A stretch of 64,000 nt of DNA from JACRCT01 sp036504155 (GCA_036504155.1 DASXVQ010000130.1:36135-100134); one strand, 5' to 3'; shown: positions 9,822 through 20,210, numbered from the stretch's first letter. Program-made: numbers and translations. Notes: a model not told the origin generated them from the letters alone.

Positions 9822-10606
9822 GGCTGCGCTCCCTGGGCGAAGCCCGAGAAGACGGCCGTCACGCCGGCGCCCTGCTGCCGGACCGGCCAGGGCAGCACCG
9901 TGAAGTGGATCCTGCGGGTTTCCTTGCTCACCTCGATCACCGTTCCGCCGTCGGGCGCCTTCTCGAACTGCTTGAGCGACCAGCCGCGGCGCCCCATCTC
10001 GTCGCGGACGTTGGCCGCCGTCGCCTGCGGGCTCTCCAGCGGCACCTGGTAGGTGGCCACGGCCTCGCCCTGCTTGTCCTTGGCGGTCACGACCATCAAG
10101 CCCACCACCGTCTTGGGCAGCGGCAGCTCGCCGGTCAGGCCCTCGACCGAGTCCGGCCGGGCGTCCAGGGGGATGATCGACGGGAACACCAGTACCTTGC
10201 CCTTGGTGCCCGAGAGCATGATGGCGACGGCGATCTCCGCGCGGCCGTCCTCGCTCAGCGCAGTGACGTCGAAGCCGTGGGCGACGCCGTACTTGACCCC
10301 CACCTCCAGCCCGCGACCTTCCAGCTCGCGCACGTAGAAGTCGCGCACGTCCTCGGGGGTCGCCTTGGCCTCGAAGTAGGAGACGCGCAGCGGCAGTCCG
10401 TTGACGGCCAGCCCGTCGCCGAGCGGGTACTCCATGCCCGGGTACGCCGGCATCTCGCCCGGCGCCCAGAAGGCGGCCGGCACCGCCTGCGCCTGCGCGC
10501 GCGGCAGGCCCGAGCCGCCCGAGCCCATCTCGACGCCGCCGAACACCAGGCCGACGCCCAGCAGCACCGCGGCGGTCTGGCGCAGGATCTCGAGTCCCTT
10601 CTTCAT
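9818..10606 (-). CDS. Exported protein of unknown function in the pilus-like operon
   Basis: 262 residues from an ATG with a good GGAGG site. The N-terminus (MKKGLEILRQ, then a hydrophobic stretch, then a SGLPRAQAQA cleavage-like site near residue 41) looks like a long signal peptide. The mature part contains repeated alpha/beta segments, two of them in the style of a small ferredoxin-like domain (EDVRDFYVRELEGRGLEV and ANVRDEMGRRGWSLKQ), each with a strand-helix pattern ending in a glycine. It lies directly between a TadE-like gene and the pilin-like gene, so a part in pilus assembly is plausible but unproven. Confidence 0.65.
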   Translation of the reverse strand: MKKGLEILRQTAAVLLGVGLVFGGVEMGSGGSGLPRAQAQAVPAAFWAPGEMPAYPGMEYPLGDGLAVNGLPLRVSYFEAKATPEDVRDFYVRELEGRGLEVGVKYGVAHGFDVTALSEDGRAEIAVAIMLSGTKGKVLVFPSIIPLDARPDSVEGLTGELPLPKTVVGLMVVTAKDKQGEAVATYQVPLESPQATAANVRDEMGRRGWSLKQFEKAPDGGTVIEVSKETRRIHFTVLPWPVRQQGAGVTAVFSGFAQGAQP

Positions 10607-10631
10607 GATGCTCGCCTCCGTGCAGCAGCCC

Positions 10632-11711
10632 CTAGTAGTCGCAGGTCTCGTCGCCGCCCGGTTCCTGCCTCTGCGACTGCTTGCAGCCCAGGAAGTACTT
10701 GCCGCGCTTGACGTAGACCTTGTTGTACGGGCTCTGGTCCGGCGCAACGGTGTCCTTGTAGACGTTGGAGTACTGCTTCTTGACGGTGTTCTTGTGCTTG
10801 ATCGACCCGTGGTCCTTGGGCCGGTAGATCTCCGAGCCGTAGTCCAGCGGGACCTGGCTGGTGGAGGTGCCGTTCAGCGGCAGGCTGACCACCACCACCT
10901 CGGTCGGCAGGTGGATGTTGAGGGCGCTGAAGATGGTCCCCAGGACCCCGCCGCCGCCGATGGCGCTGGAGAGGTCGTCGCCGAAGCCGGCGAAGAACAT
11001 GTTGTGGACCTGGTGGCAGTAGTCGGTGGTGCACTCGTCCTGGTGCGTCTCGTTGACCGCCTCGCCCTTCTTGAGGTCCCACTGCTCGACGATGAGCGAC
11101 TGCGGCACTCGGATGTCCCACTCGTCCTGGAGCAGCATCTTGTCGGTGTAGAAGACCGGCATCGTCTTGCCCAGGTAGGTGTTCTTGATGTGGACCTGGA
11201 TGGAGCCCTTCACCTTGCCGGCGGTGTTGAACTTCATGTTCTCGAAGTACCAGTCGAAGGCCTTGCCCACCGGCCCGGTGTCCACGCCGAAGTCCTGGCC
11301 GGCCTCCCACAGCCCCGCGTCCACGCTCTCCAGAGTGGTCTGCTCCGACTTGAAGGTGACCTCCAGCATCATCGGCTTGGGGCCGTTGCCGCTGAGGTAG
11401 GTGGGGGTGGCGCTCTGCATGTCGCCGCTGTAGCGGTCGGAGACCTCGGTCATCAGCACCTGCTTGACCGTGTCGAAGCGCTCCTGGTGCTTGGCCTCCT
11501 TCCAGTCGCTCAGCCCGACCGCGCTCATCTCCCAGACCAGGTAGCGCGCCGCCTCGCGCGCCTTGATCTTGGTCCACGACAGCTCGAACAGGAACGTCGA
11601 GTACAGCAGCGTCGGCACCAGCACGAGCGAGAGCAGCGCCATCTCCGTCGCCGCCGCGCCCGACTCCGCGCCCGCGCCCGACCGCATCCGCTTTCTGAAG
11701 GTCCGGATCAT
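10632..11711 (-). CDS. TadE-like minor pilin or pilus assembly protein
   Basis: 359 residues. After a basic N-terminus the motif GAAATEMALLSLVLVPTLL leads into one transmembrane helix, the class III prepilin-like pattern of TadE proteins. The rest is a long periplasmic domain of about 310 residues with few cysteines (CTTDYC in the middle, CKQ and TCDY at the end), larger than typical TadE (about 200). I chose the ATG at 11711, which lies 12 bases after the upstream stop. Part of a tandem of three such proteins. Confidence 0.75.
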   Translation of the reverse strand: MIRTFRKRMRSGAGAESGAAATEMALLSLVLVPTLLYSTFLFELSWTKIKAREAARYLVWEMSAVGLSDWKEAKHQERFDTVKQVLMTEVSDRYSGDMQSATPTYLSGNGPKPMMLEVTFKSEQTTLESVDAGLWEAGQDFGVDTGPVGKAFDWYFENMKFNTAGKVKGSIQVHIKNTYLGKTMPVFYTDKMLLQDEWDIRVPQSLIVEQWDLKKGEAVNETHQDECTTDYCHQVHNMFFAGFGDDLSSAIGGGGVLGTIFSALNIHLPTEVVVVSLPLNGTSTSQVPLDYGSEIYRPKDHGSIKHKNTVKKQYSNVYKDTVAPDQSPYNKVYVKRGKYFLGCKQSQRQEPGGDETCDY

Positions 11712-11722
11712 CGCGCGCTCCG

Positions 11723-13819
11723 TTAGTGGACCAACGCCTCGCCGACCACGCCCGCCACCGACCCCAGGCTGCCCAACCCGACCTGGCTCTTGATCTCGTC
11801 GAAGATGGGCGCCACCGGGGCCAGCCGCGCCTTCCAGTAGGGGTTGAAGAGGTTGGGCGGCTCGGCCCAGGCATCGGGCCGGTGGTAGTAGCACTGGCTG
11901 CGCGCCCAGCCGTTCAGGCCCTCGAGCAGCCCGCCCTCGCCGGGATCCTTGCCCTCAAAGGTGTTGGACAGCCGCGAGGAGTCCCAGCCCGAGCCCTTGC
12001 CCGCCCAGGACTCGGCGCTCATCTTCTTGCCGCCGAAGCCCAGGCCCTTGACCGCGAAGGCCGCGTCCTTGGCCTGCTTGTTGACCAGGGCCATGTAGCT
12101 CGTCTGGCCGAAGGGGTAGTCCTCCTCGACCTGGAAGCTGACGTAGCGCGACATCCCGTAGAACTCGTGCTGCGACTCCTCCTTGCACTTGGTCGCCTTG
12201 GTGATGGCGTAGTCGGGGCAGATGCCGGTGGGGTACTTGTCGCGCTTGTCGTAGCGGCAGTGCATCTGCTTGCCCTTGCTGCCGCCCATGCCCGCCTGGA
12301 TGCCCACCACCTTGGGGTCGAGGTTGCCGGCGATGACCGCCAGCGAGATGCCGCCGCCGACGTGCGAGGCGGAGGCCAGCACCGCGCCGCGGCTCATCAG
12401 CGAGACGTTGGGGGCGCCGTGCCAGATGTGGTTGGGGCCCTTGCCGGAGCCGACCGCCTTCTGGTCCTTGAGCTTGTCGGAGTCCTGGCCGGCCTTCTCG
12501 CAGTCCTGCTGCGCCTTGTCCTGCGCCTTCTGGGCGTCCTCGCAGGTCGCCGCGGCCTTGTTGCACTTGGTCTGCATGCTCTGGCAGGCCGAGCAGTTGG
12601 GCGGGTCGGGCGGGCAGGAGCTGCACGGCGGGATGGACGCGTCGCAGGCCGCCTGGTCGGCCTGGCACTGCTGGGCCTTCGGCTTGGCGGCGTTGGTCGA
12701 GGCGTCGCACTTCTGGCCCGACTGCGCCGCCTTGTTGAAGACCGAGGCGTCCATGGACGCCGCCTTCTCCTCGGTGAACTGCTCGTCGTCCATCGGCGTC
12801 ACCAGGCGGGAGGCGGTCTTGACGCCGTCGCCGGTGATGAAGCCGATGATGGCCCCGGCGACCTCGCCCAGCAGGTCGGTGGCGCTGTAGCCGCCGTTGG
12901 TCTCCCAGTGGACGTCCATGTTCTTGGAGCCGGTGCGCGAGGTGTTGGTGATCTCGGCCATGAGCCGCTCGGCGCGCTGCTTCTTGTCCGCCTCCTGGGC
13001 GCTGGCCGGGTAGGTCATGTTGTCCTTGCCGATCTCCTCGGCCTCCTTCTCGAAGATCTTGTTGTAGGAGGCCGGGCCGTTCAGGGCGCCCATCGCGACG
13101 TTGTAGGCGATGCCCAGGCCGTCGGTGTTCACCTTCTCGCCGGCGGTCTCCCTCATGATCGCCGTCTGGAAGTTGCCGGCCACCGGGCCCACGGTGAGCA
13201 GCGTCGCCATCATCAGGCGCATCACCTTCTGCGTCCCGAACATGATCCAGTGGTTGAACATCGAGATGCCCAGGACCAGCTTGGCGATGACCGGGTCGAT
13301 GGCGTCGATGGCCGAGCCGATGCCGTCGGAGACCTTCCAGGCGATCTTCGCGCCCGCCTCCAGCGCCTGCTGCAGCACCTCGAGGCCCTCGGCGACCAGG
13401 CAGGCCGCCGCCATCACCGGGGGCAAGATGCACGCGGCGCAACAGGCTTGGGCGATGCGTTTGAGCACGCACACCCCCACCGCCAGGTCCTGCATCATGT
13501 CGCCCAGCACGCCGGTCCAGGCCTGGACGCCGTCGAAGAGCGCCACCAGGCCCTGCAGGGCCATGGCCGAGACGTACTGGGTGGCGGTGGTGCGGTTGAC
13601 CCAGGAGATGAAGTTGAGCGAGCGGGCGACGGCGGCGGCGGTGGAGAAGGCGGCGTTGTCGGCCGCGTCCTGCACGCGCATGCGCTCGTTGATGCCGTTG
13701 CCCAGCTGGACGGTGACGAAGACGGAGAGCGCCAGCACCAGCATGACCATGGCGCCCAGGACCAGGGCCTGGCCCGCCTCGTCCTCTCGCATGGACCTGT
13801 GCAGCCTCGAGATGAGCAT
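11723..13819 (-). CDS. Large TadG-like protein with a cysteine-rich insert
   Basis: 698 residues. The N-terminus (EDEAGQALVLGAMVMLVLALSV) is the TadG/TadE-type membrane anchor, followed by NAAFSTAAAVARSLNF, a pattern common in Tad-associated proteins of Myxococcota. Further hydrophobic stretches occur near residues 110-145 and 178-215. An insert at about residues 371-440 (bases 12500-12710) contains ten cysteines at near-regular spacing among Ala, Gln, Lys and Asp and could form a disulfide-rich or metal-binding stalk. The gene is flanked by two TadE-like genes at 11-base gaps. No von Willebrand A domain is visible, unlike canonical TadG. Confidence 0.7.
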   Translation of the reverse strand: MLISRLHRSMREDEAGQALVLGAMVMLVLALSVFVTVQLGNGINERMRVQDAADNAAFSTAAAVARSLNFISWVNRTTATQYVSAMALQGLVALFDGVQAWTGVLGDMMQDLAVGVCVLKRIAQACCAACILPPVMAAACLVAEGLEVLQQALEAGAKIAWKVSDGIGSAIDAIDPVIAKLVLGISMFNHWIMFGTQKVMRLMMATLLTVGPVAGNFQTAIMRETAGEKVNTDGLGIAYNVAMGALNGPASYNKIFEKEAEEIGKDNMTYPASAQEADKKQRAERLMAEITNTSRTGSKNMDVHWETNGGYSATDLLGEVAGAIIGFITGDGVKTASRLVTPMDDEQFTEEKAASMDASVFNKAAQSGQKCDASTNAAKPKAQQCQADQAACDASIPPCSSCPPDPPNCSACQSMQTKCNKAAATCEDAQKAQDKAQQDCEKAGQDSDKLKDQKAVGSGKGPNHIWHGAPNVSLMSRGAVLASASHVGGGISLAVIAGNLDPKVVGIQAGMGGSKGKQMHCRYDKRDKYPTGICPDYAITKATKCKEESQHEFYGMSRYVSFQVEEDYPFGQTSYMALVNKQAKDAAFAVKGLGFGGKKMSAESWAGKGSGWDSSRLSNTFEGKDPGEGGLLEGLNGWARSQCYYHRPDAWAEPPNLFNPYWKARLAPVAPIFDEIKSQVGLGSLGSVAGVVGEALVH

Positions 13820-13830
13820 GGGCCTCTCCG

Positions 13831-14643
13831 TTAGTTGCAGTTCTTCGGCTTGCCCGTGGCGAAGCGCTTGAAGAAGCTCGATTGCATCCGCATGGTGTAG
13901 GTCGTCACCAGCGGCATGTAGTACTTGCCGGTGGCCTTCCCGATGGCGACGAGCCCGAGCAGCGTCGACCGCTCGATCCCGCTGAACTTGCAGTTGGGCT
14001 TGGCCCGCGCGGCCTCCACGCCCATCCGGACGTGCAGGTTGTCGCCGCCGGGCATGTGCTTCATCGTCGGCCGGAAGGGGTCGAACCCGCCCAGCTTGAC
14101 GCCCGACAGCCCGGCGAGCCAGGTCTCGAAGAAGAACTTGTTGATGATGGGAAGACGCAGGTCATAGAAGTACGTCAAGCGGATGGTGAGCTGGCTGGGC
14201 TTCCGCTGCGCCAGCCCGTCGCCCACCATGTCGAAGTCGATCTCCTCCTTGCCGCTGGGGAAGTCGTCGGTGGTGGGGTTGAGCGTCTCCACCTTGATGA
14301 GCTGCGCCCCGAGCCCGCCGCCGATGGAGTTGGCGCCGCGGATGAAGGCGTAGCGCGCCAACAGCAGCGCCGGCTCGTCCACCCGCATCGGGCCGGGGTC
14401 GACGAGCGGCGGGCTGGGCATGGTGGGCAGGAGCGAGAGGATGGCGGCCTTCTCCATCTTCTTCTGGTCGCCGTTCCAGACCACCCCGGCGCGCGCGGCG
14501 TTGAACGCGGCGTACTCGAGCATCAGCCGGGTCTGCTGGATGAGCGTGAGCTGGATGATGCCCAGGATCATGAACACGGCGAGCGGGAAGACGATGGCGC
14601 TCTCCACCGCGACCTGACCGTCCTGGTTCCGAGGCTTTCTCAT
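13831..14643 (-). CDS. TadE-like pilus assembly protein
   Basis: 270 residues. The start region QDGQVAVESAIVFPLAVFMILGI is the classic TadE signature (Gly, then Glu at +5) with a single transmembrane helix, followed by the TadE-type helix LMLEYAAFNAARAGVVW. The remaining 210 residues are periplasmic. Starts four bases after the stop of the small exported protein and ends 11 bases before the TadG-like gene, so the set is one operon reading leftward from 14998. Confidence 0.8.
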   Translation of the reverse strand: MRKPRNQDGQVAVESAIVFPLAVFMILGIIQLTLIQQTRLMLEYAAFNAARAGVVWNGDQKKMEKAAILSLLPTMPSPPLVDPGPMRVDEPALLLARYAFIRGANSIGGGLGAQLIKVETLNPTTDDFPSGKEEIDFDMVGDGLAQRKPSQLTIRLTYFYDLRLPIINKFFFETWLAGLSGVKLGGFDPFRPTMKHMPGGDNLHVRMGVEAARAKPNCKFSGIERSTLLGLVAIGKATGKYYMPLVTTYTMRMQSSFFKRFATGKPKNCN

Positions 14644-14647
14644 GTTC

Positions 14648-14998
14648 TCACCGGGTCACCTTGACGCTGATCTTCTTGGGCGGCAGCTCCTTGGACTTCT
14701 TGTCGGGCTCGTCGACCTGCAGGACGATGTCCGCGCTCCCCTCGCCCACCCCGAGGATGGTCAGGATGCCGTCGGCGAGCGTGAACTTGACGATCTTGGT
14801 CTGGTAGCAGCCGGCCATGTGGATTCCGCCGAAGCTCACGCGCTGCCCGACCGTCAGCTCCAGGGTCTTGGGGATGGTCTTCTGGACCTTGCCGTGCCGC
14901 ATGTCGGGCTGCTGGCGGAGCGGGGGCCGGTACTTGGGCTTCGCCCAAGCGGGTGCTGCCCACAAGAGCGCCACAAGTACGCAGGCCCAGAGACGCAT
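14648..14998 (-). CDS. Small exported protein resembling the N-terminal domain of CpaC/RcpA secretins
   Basis: 116 residues with a signal peptide (MRLWACVLVALLWAAPAWA). The mature part contains TLELTVGQRVSF, then IVKFTLADGILTILGVGEG and SADIVLQV, the strand pattern of the pilus-secretin N-terminal domain (CpaC/RcpA type), here without any secretin domain. An upstream TTG at 15013 would add five residues, but the AAGGAG site is correctly spaced for the ATG at 14998. It is the first gene of the minus-strand pilus-like operon. The family call is tentative. Confidence 0.6.
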   Translation of the reverse strand: MRLWACVLVALLWAAPAWAKPKYRPPLRQQPDMRHGKVQKTIPKTLELTVGQRVSFGGIHMAGCYQTKIVKFTLADGILTILGVGEGSADIVLQVDEPDKKSKELPPKKISVKVTR

Positions 14999-15144
14999 GA
15001 CAGCTCCTTCCAAACGAACCCAACGTCATTATCGGTAGGAGGCGGCCGGCGAATCATCGGTCATGTGGCCGCGCCGGTTTGCCCCTTCCTTCAAGGACTT
15101 GCGGGGGCTAGACTGCTCCCGTTTTCGCCCTACCCGGAGCTCCC

Positions 15145-16638
15145 ATGCGCCTCGTCGTCCTCGCCATGGTCCTATCCCTGGCCAGTCCAGCGCTTGCGGC
15201 CGAGGTGAGGGTCAAGTCCAAGCATGAGAAGGCCCAGCTGCAGGGGATGTCGCAGGACGCCTACAAGGTCGGTGCCGAGGAGACCTTGCGCGCCGGGGTC
15301 ATCGGCCCCTCGACCGTGAAGGTCTCGCTGCGCCGCATCGGGGACGGCAAGCTCCCGCAGATTCCGGTCAAGCTGATGCGCGACGGCCGCGAGGTGGGAC
15401 GGCTGACGGTGGGCGGCAAGCTCTCCTTCGCCGTCGCCGGCGACACCGTGCTCGCCAGCGCCCCGGTCACCAAGACCCTCGACATCCCCGCCGGACCCCA
15501 CACCCTCTTCGTGGAGGTCGGCGCCGGCCAGGGACTGATCCTCGTCAGCTTCGACGAGCAGGCGGGCGCCGCGCTGGTGGCGAAGGCCAACGAACCGGCC
15601 AAGACCGAGCCGAAGATGGCCAAGGCCGAGCCGGCCAAGGCCTCTCCCGGCAAGCTCGAGGACTCCGAGCCCAAGCCCGCCGAGCCAGCCAAGGCCGAGC
15701 CGAAGGTCATCGCCAAAGCCGAGCCCAAGCCCGCCAAGGCCGAGCCGAAGGTCGCCAAGGCCGAGCCGAAGGTCGCCAAGGCTGAGCCCAAGCCCGCCGA
15801 GCCTGCCAAGTCCGAGCCCAAGGTCGCCAAGACCGGTCCCAAGGCCGAGCCGAAGCCCGCCGAGCCCGCCAAGACCGAGCCCAAGGTCGCCCAAGCCGAG
15901 CAGCCCAAGGCGTCCCCGAGCAAGCTCGAAGACTCCGAGCCGGCCCCGAAGGCCACGCCCAGCAAGCTCGAGGACTCCGAGCCGGCGCCCGCGGCCAAGC
16001 CCGAGATCGCGACCGCCGGGAAGCTCGAAGAGCCCGACTCGGGCGAGCCGGCCGCGGCCGCGACCAGGCCCGCGGAGACTCCTTCCGGCCTGCGCAAGCT
16101 GCACGTCTTCCTCGGCCCGCGGCTCGGCGGCGCGGCGCAGACCCAGGTCGGCGCCATCGGCCCGGCGGTCGGCCTCTCGTTCCGTTGGGCGGTGGTCGGC
16201 GGCTCGACGCGCAACGGGACCCGGGGCCTGCTCCTCGGCCTGTCGGCGGACATGCTGCGCTACTCCATCGCGATGCAGATGCCGGCCTCCAGCCCCCTGG
16301 GCGAGGCGACCCCGACGATGACCGCGATCAGCGTGCCCATCCTCGTCGAGGCGACCTACAGCTTCGGCAACACCGAGCAGGCGCAGCTGACCCCGTACCT
16401 CGGCATCTCGCTGGGCCTGGCCGCCGGCGACATCAAGCTCGAGGGCCCGGTGCAGGAGAGCCAGGGCTTCGCTCGCTTCGCGGCTGGCGCCCACCTCGGC
16501 CTGGAGATCCCCATCGGCGACAACCGGCTGGGCGTCGAGGCGCGCTACCTCTGGTCCCAGATCGGCGGCGACGGCACGGTGAAGGACCTCGACGTGGGCG
16601 GCGTGCTCATCCAGGCCTCTTGGCGCTTCGGCATCTAG
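15145..16638 (+). CDS. Exported protein: N-terminal domain, KAEP-type repeat linker, C-terminal beta-barrel
   Basis: 497 residues with a signal peptide (MRLVVLAMVLSLASPALAA). Residues 20-145 form a folded domain of beta type. Residues about 150-305 are a low-complexity linker built from units such as KAEPK(V/P)AK and SKLEDSEPAP. Residues about 315-497 show alternating hydrophobic strands (LGPRLGGAAQ, GLSFRWAVV, SVPILVEATYSFG, LTPYLGISLGLAAG, LGVEARYLWSQ) and end in an aromatic-containing strand, as in outer-membrane beta-barrels of about 8 strands. The linker could reach across or bind peptidoglycan. Overall role unknown; the TAGACT at 15109 may be the promoter -10. Confidence 0.7.
   Translation: MRLVVLAMVLSLASPALAAEVRVKSKHEKAQLQGMSQDAYKVGAEETLRAGVIGPSTVKVSLRRIGDGKLPQIPVKLMRDGREVGRLTVGGKLSFAVAGDTVLASAPVTKTLDIPAGPHTLFVEVGAGQGLILVSFDEQAGAALVAKANEPAKTEPKMAKAEPAKASPGKLEDSEPKPAEPAKAEPKVIAKAEPKPAKAEPKVAKAEPKVAKAEPKPAEPAKSEPKVAKTGPKAEPKPAEPAKTEPKVAQAEQPKASPSKLEDSEPAPKATPSKLEDSEPAPAAKPEIATAGKLEEPDSGEPAAAATRPAETPSGLRKLHVFLGPRLGGAAQTQVGAIGPAVGLSFRWAVVGGSTRNGTRGLLLGLSADMLRYSIAMQMPASSPLGEATPTMTAISVPILVEATYSFGNTEQAQLTPYLGISLGLAAGDIKLEGPVQESQGFARFAAGAHLGLEIPIGDNRLGVEARYLWSQIGGDGTVKDLDVGGVLIQASWRFGI
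15590..16030 (+). repeat. Imperfect tandem repeats encoding the KAEP/SKLEDSEP linker
   Basis: The DNA is built from imperfect units of about 15-30 bases around ccaaggccgagccgaag, plus three longer copies of a unit encoding a KLEDSEP motif. Such stretches expand and contract by slippage, so length variation between strains is expected. Confidence 0.8.
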
Positions 16639-16678
16639 CCCGCGGGCACGCGCCCTCCGGTCGAGGCGCCGGACACGC

Positions 16679-18616
16679 ATGAAACGCATCGTCATCGGCA
16701 CCGCGGGCCACGTGGACCACGGCAAGACTGCCCTGGTCAAGGCGCTGACCGGCGTGGACACCGACCGCCTCAAGGAAGAGAAGCGCCGGGGCATCACCCT
16801 GGAGCTCGGCTTCGCGCACCTCGATCTGGGCGGCGGGACGGTCGCCGGCATCGTCGACGTCCCCGGCCACGAGAAGTTCGTCAAGGCGATGGCCGCCGGC
16901 GCCTCGGGCATCGACCTGGTGATGTTGGTGATCGCCGCGGACGAGGGCGTGATGCCCCAGACCCGCGAGCACCTGGACATCTGCCGCCTGCTGGGCGTGC
17001 CGCGCGGGCTCGTCGTGCTCAACAAGGCCGACCTCGCCCCGGAGCTGGGCGAGGAGTGGCTCTCGCTGCTGGAGGCCGACGTCGCCGAGGCTTGCCAGGG
17101 CACCTTCCTCGAGGACGCGCCGATGCTCCGGGTCAGCGCCCGGACCGGCGCCGGCATCGAGGAGCTGAAGAAGGCGCTCGCGGACCTGGCCAAGGAGGCC
17201 CCGGAGCGGCCCGCCGACGGCCCCACCTACCTGCCCGTCGACCGCGCCTTCAGCCTCAAGGGCTTCGGCACCGTCGTCACCGGGACGCTGCTGTCCGGCT
17301 CCATCGCGCCCGAGGACTCGCTGGACCTGCTGCCGACCGGGGGCCGCGGGCTGCGGGTGCGCTCGGTCCAGGTCCACGGCGCCGAGGTGCCCCAGGCGCT
17401 CGCCGGCCAGCGCACCGCGGTGAACCTGCCGCAGGTGGAGAGCAAGGACGTCGAGCGCGGAGCCGTGGCGGTGCGCGCGGGACAGCTGCGGACGACCTCC
17501 ATGCTCGACGTGGAGCTGGACCTGCTCGCCGCCTCGCCCAAGGCGCTGCCCGCCCGCTCCAAGTTCCTGCTGCACCTGGGGACGGCCCAGGTGCCCGCCG
17601 TGGTGGCGCTGCTCGCCAAGGACGATCTGCCGCCGGGCGGCCGCGGCTTCGCGCAGCTGCGGCTGGCGCAACCGGTGGTCGCCCTGCCCGGCCAGCGCTT
17701 CATCCTGCGCGGCTTCACCGTCCTCCCCGGGCGCGGGCAGACCGTCGCCGGAGGGCGCGTCCTGGACGTCCACCCGCGGCGGCGCCGCCGCGCCCGGCCC
17801 GATTCGCTGGCGGGGCTCGAGGCGCTCGCCGGATCCGATCCGGCGGCGCGGGTGGCCTTCCTGGTCGAGTCCTCGGGCTTCTCCGGGCTGTCGGCGCAGG
17901 AGCTGTTCGCGCGCACGGGCCTGCCCGAGAAGCAGCTGGCCCGGACCCTGGAGGTCATGAGCACGCGGGGGACGATCGTCCTGTTCGACAAGGAGCGCCG
18001 CGCCTACGCCTCGCCCCCGGTCCTCGAGCGCCTGTCCGAGAAGGCGCTCGCCGTGGCGCGCGCCCACCGCAAGGCCGACCCGCTCTCGCCCGGCCTGCCG
18101 CGCGAGGAGCTGCGCAACCGGCTCTCGCCCACGCTCGACCCCCGGCTGTTCGGCCGGCTGCTGGCCTCTCTGGTGGACAAGGGCGTGCTCGCGGCCGACG
18201 GCGACACGGTGCGCGAGAAGGCGGCTCCCCAGGCGCTCGCGGTGGACGACGCGGCGCTGCGCGACAAGGTCGCCAAGATCCTCGCCGACGCCCGGCTCAC
18301 CCCGCCCTACCTCGACGAGCTGCCGGCGCTGTGCGGCACGAGCGCGGCGAAGGTGGGCGCCCTCGTCAAGGTGCTGGAGAAGGAGGGCCGCGCGGTGAAG
18401 GTGAGCTCGGAGATGTTCTTCGACGCCGCCGCCGTGGCGCAGCTCCAGGAGCGGCTGGTCGGCTTCCTCAAGGAGCGCCAGAAGATCACCACGCAGGAGT
18501 TCAAGGAGTTGGTGGGGGCCACGCGCAAGTACACCATCCCGCTCTCGGAATACTTCGACCGGGTGCGGGTCACCTTGCGCGTCGGCGAGGCCCGGGTCCT
18601 GCGCGGAGCGGGCTGA
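16679..18616 (+). CDS. selB: Selenocysteine-specific elongation factor SelB
   Basis: 645 residues, typical SelB length. The GTPase domain has GHVDHGKT at residues 10-17, the RRGITLELGF switch region, DVPGHEKF, and NKAD. After the EF-Tu-like domains 2 and 3 (RAFSLKGFGTVVTGT and the FILRGFTVLPG strand), the C-terminal 260 residues hold winged-helix domains that in SelB bind the SECIS hairpin; KITTQEFKELVGATRKYTIPL near the end is the fourth winged helix. It delivers Sec-tRNA to in-frame UGA codons. No selA, selC, selD or evident selenoprotein is in the window, so its targets lie elsewhere. Confidence 0.95.
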   Translation: MKRIVIGTAGHVDHGKTALVKALTGVDTDRLKEEKRRGITLELGFAHLDLGGGTVAGIVDVPGHEKFVKAMAAGASGIDLVMLVIAADEGVMPQTREHLDICRLLGVPRGLVVLNKADLAPELGEEWLSLLEADVAEACQGTFLEDAPMLRVSARTGAGIEELKKALADLAKEAPERPADGPTYLPVDRAFSLKGFGTVVTGTLLSGSIAPEDSLDLLPTGGRGLRVRSVQVHGAEVPQALAGQRTAVNLPQVESKDVERGAVAVRAGQLRTTSMLDVELDLLAASPKALPARSKFLLHLGTAQVPAVVALLAKDDLPPGGRGFAQLRLAQPVVALPGQRFILRGFTVLPGRGQTVAGGRVLDVHPRRRRRARPDSLAGLEALAGSDPAARVAFLVESSGFSGLSAQELFARTGLPEKQLARTLEVMSTRGTIVLFDKERRAYASPPVLERLSEKALAVARAHRKADPLSPGLPREELRNRLSPTLDPRLFGRLLASLVDKGVLAADGDTVREKAAPQALAVDDAALRDKVAKILADARLTPPYLDELPALCGTSAAKVGALVKVLEKEGRAVKVSSEMFFDAAAVAQLQERLVGFLKERQKITTQEFKELVGATRKYTIPLSEYFDRVRVTLRVGEARVLRGAG

Positions 18617-18758
18617 CGAGTCCTTGTGCGCCGGCCCGAACCGGCGGAGATTGGCGACGACGGGCCCGCGGTCCGCTAGAGTGTCGCGCACCAGGGCGGG
18701 GAACACGGACGGTACGGCGGGATGCCCCTGGGGAGTGGCTAGGGGGAAGGTGAACGGC

Positions 18759-20171
<1,413 letters not shown>

Positions 20172-20176
20172 CGAGA

Positions 20177-20208
20177 GGCAGTTGGCAGTTGACGGTCGAT
20201 AGTCGATA
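20177..20208. repeat. Heptamer repeats (GGCAGTT x2, GTCGATA x2) after the response regulator
   Basis: Two perfect tandem copies of GGCAGTT (20177-20190), four bases, then two perfect copies of GTCGATA (20195-20208), in the 39-base gap between convergent genes. The GTCGATA unit recurs at 56289-56408 as two inverted arrays, so this is a dispersed short tandem repeat family rather than a chance event. Confidence 0.7.
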
Positions 20209-20210
20209 GC

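Noticed and set aside
15590..16030. CRISPR-like array
   Set aside because: The units are imperfect, in frame with one gene, and have no spacer/repeat alternation.
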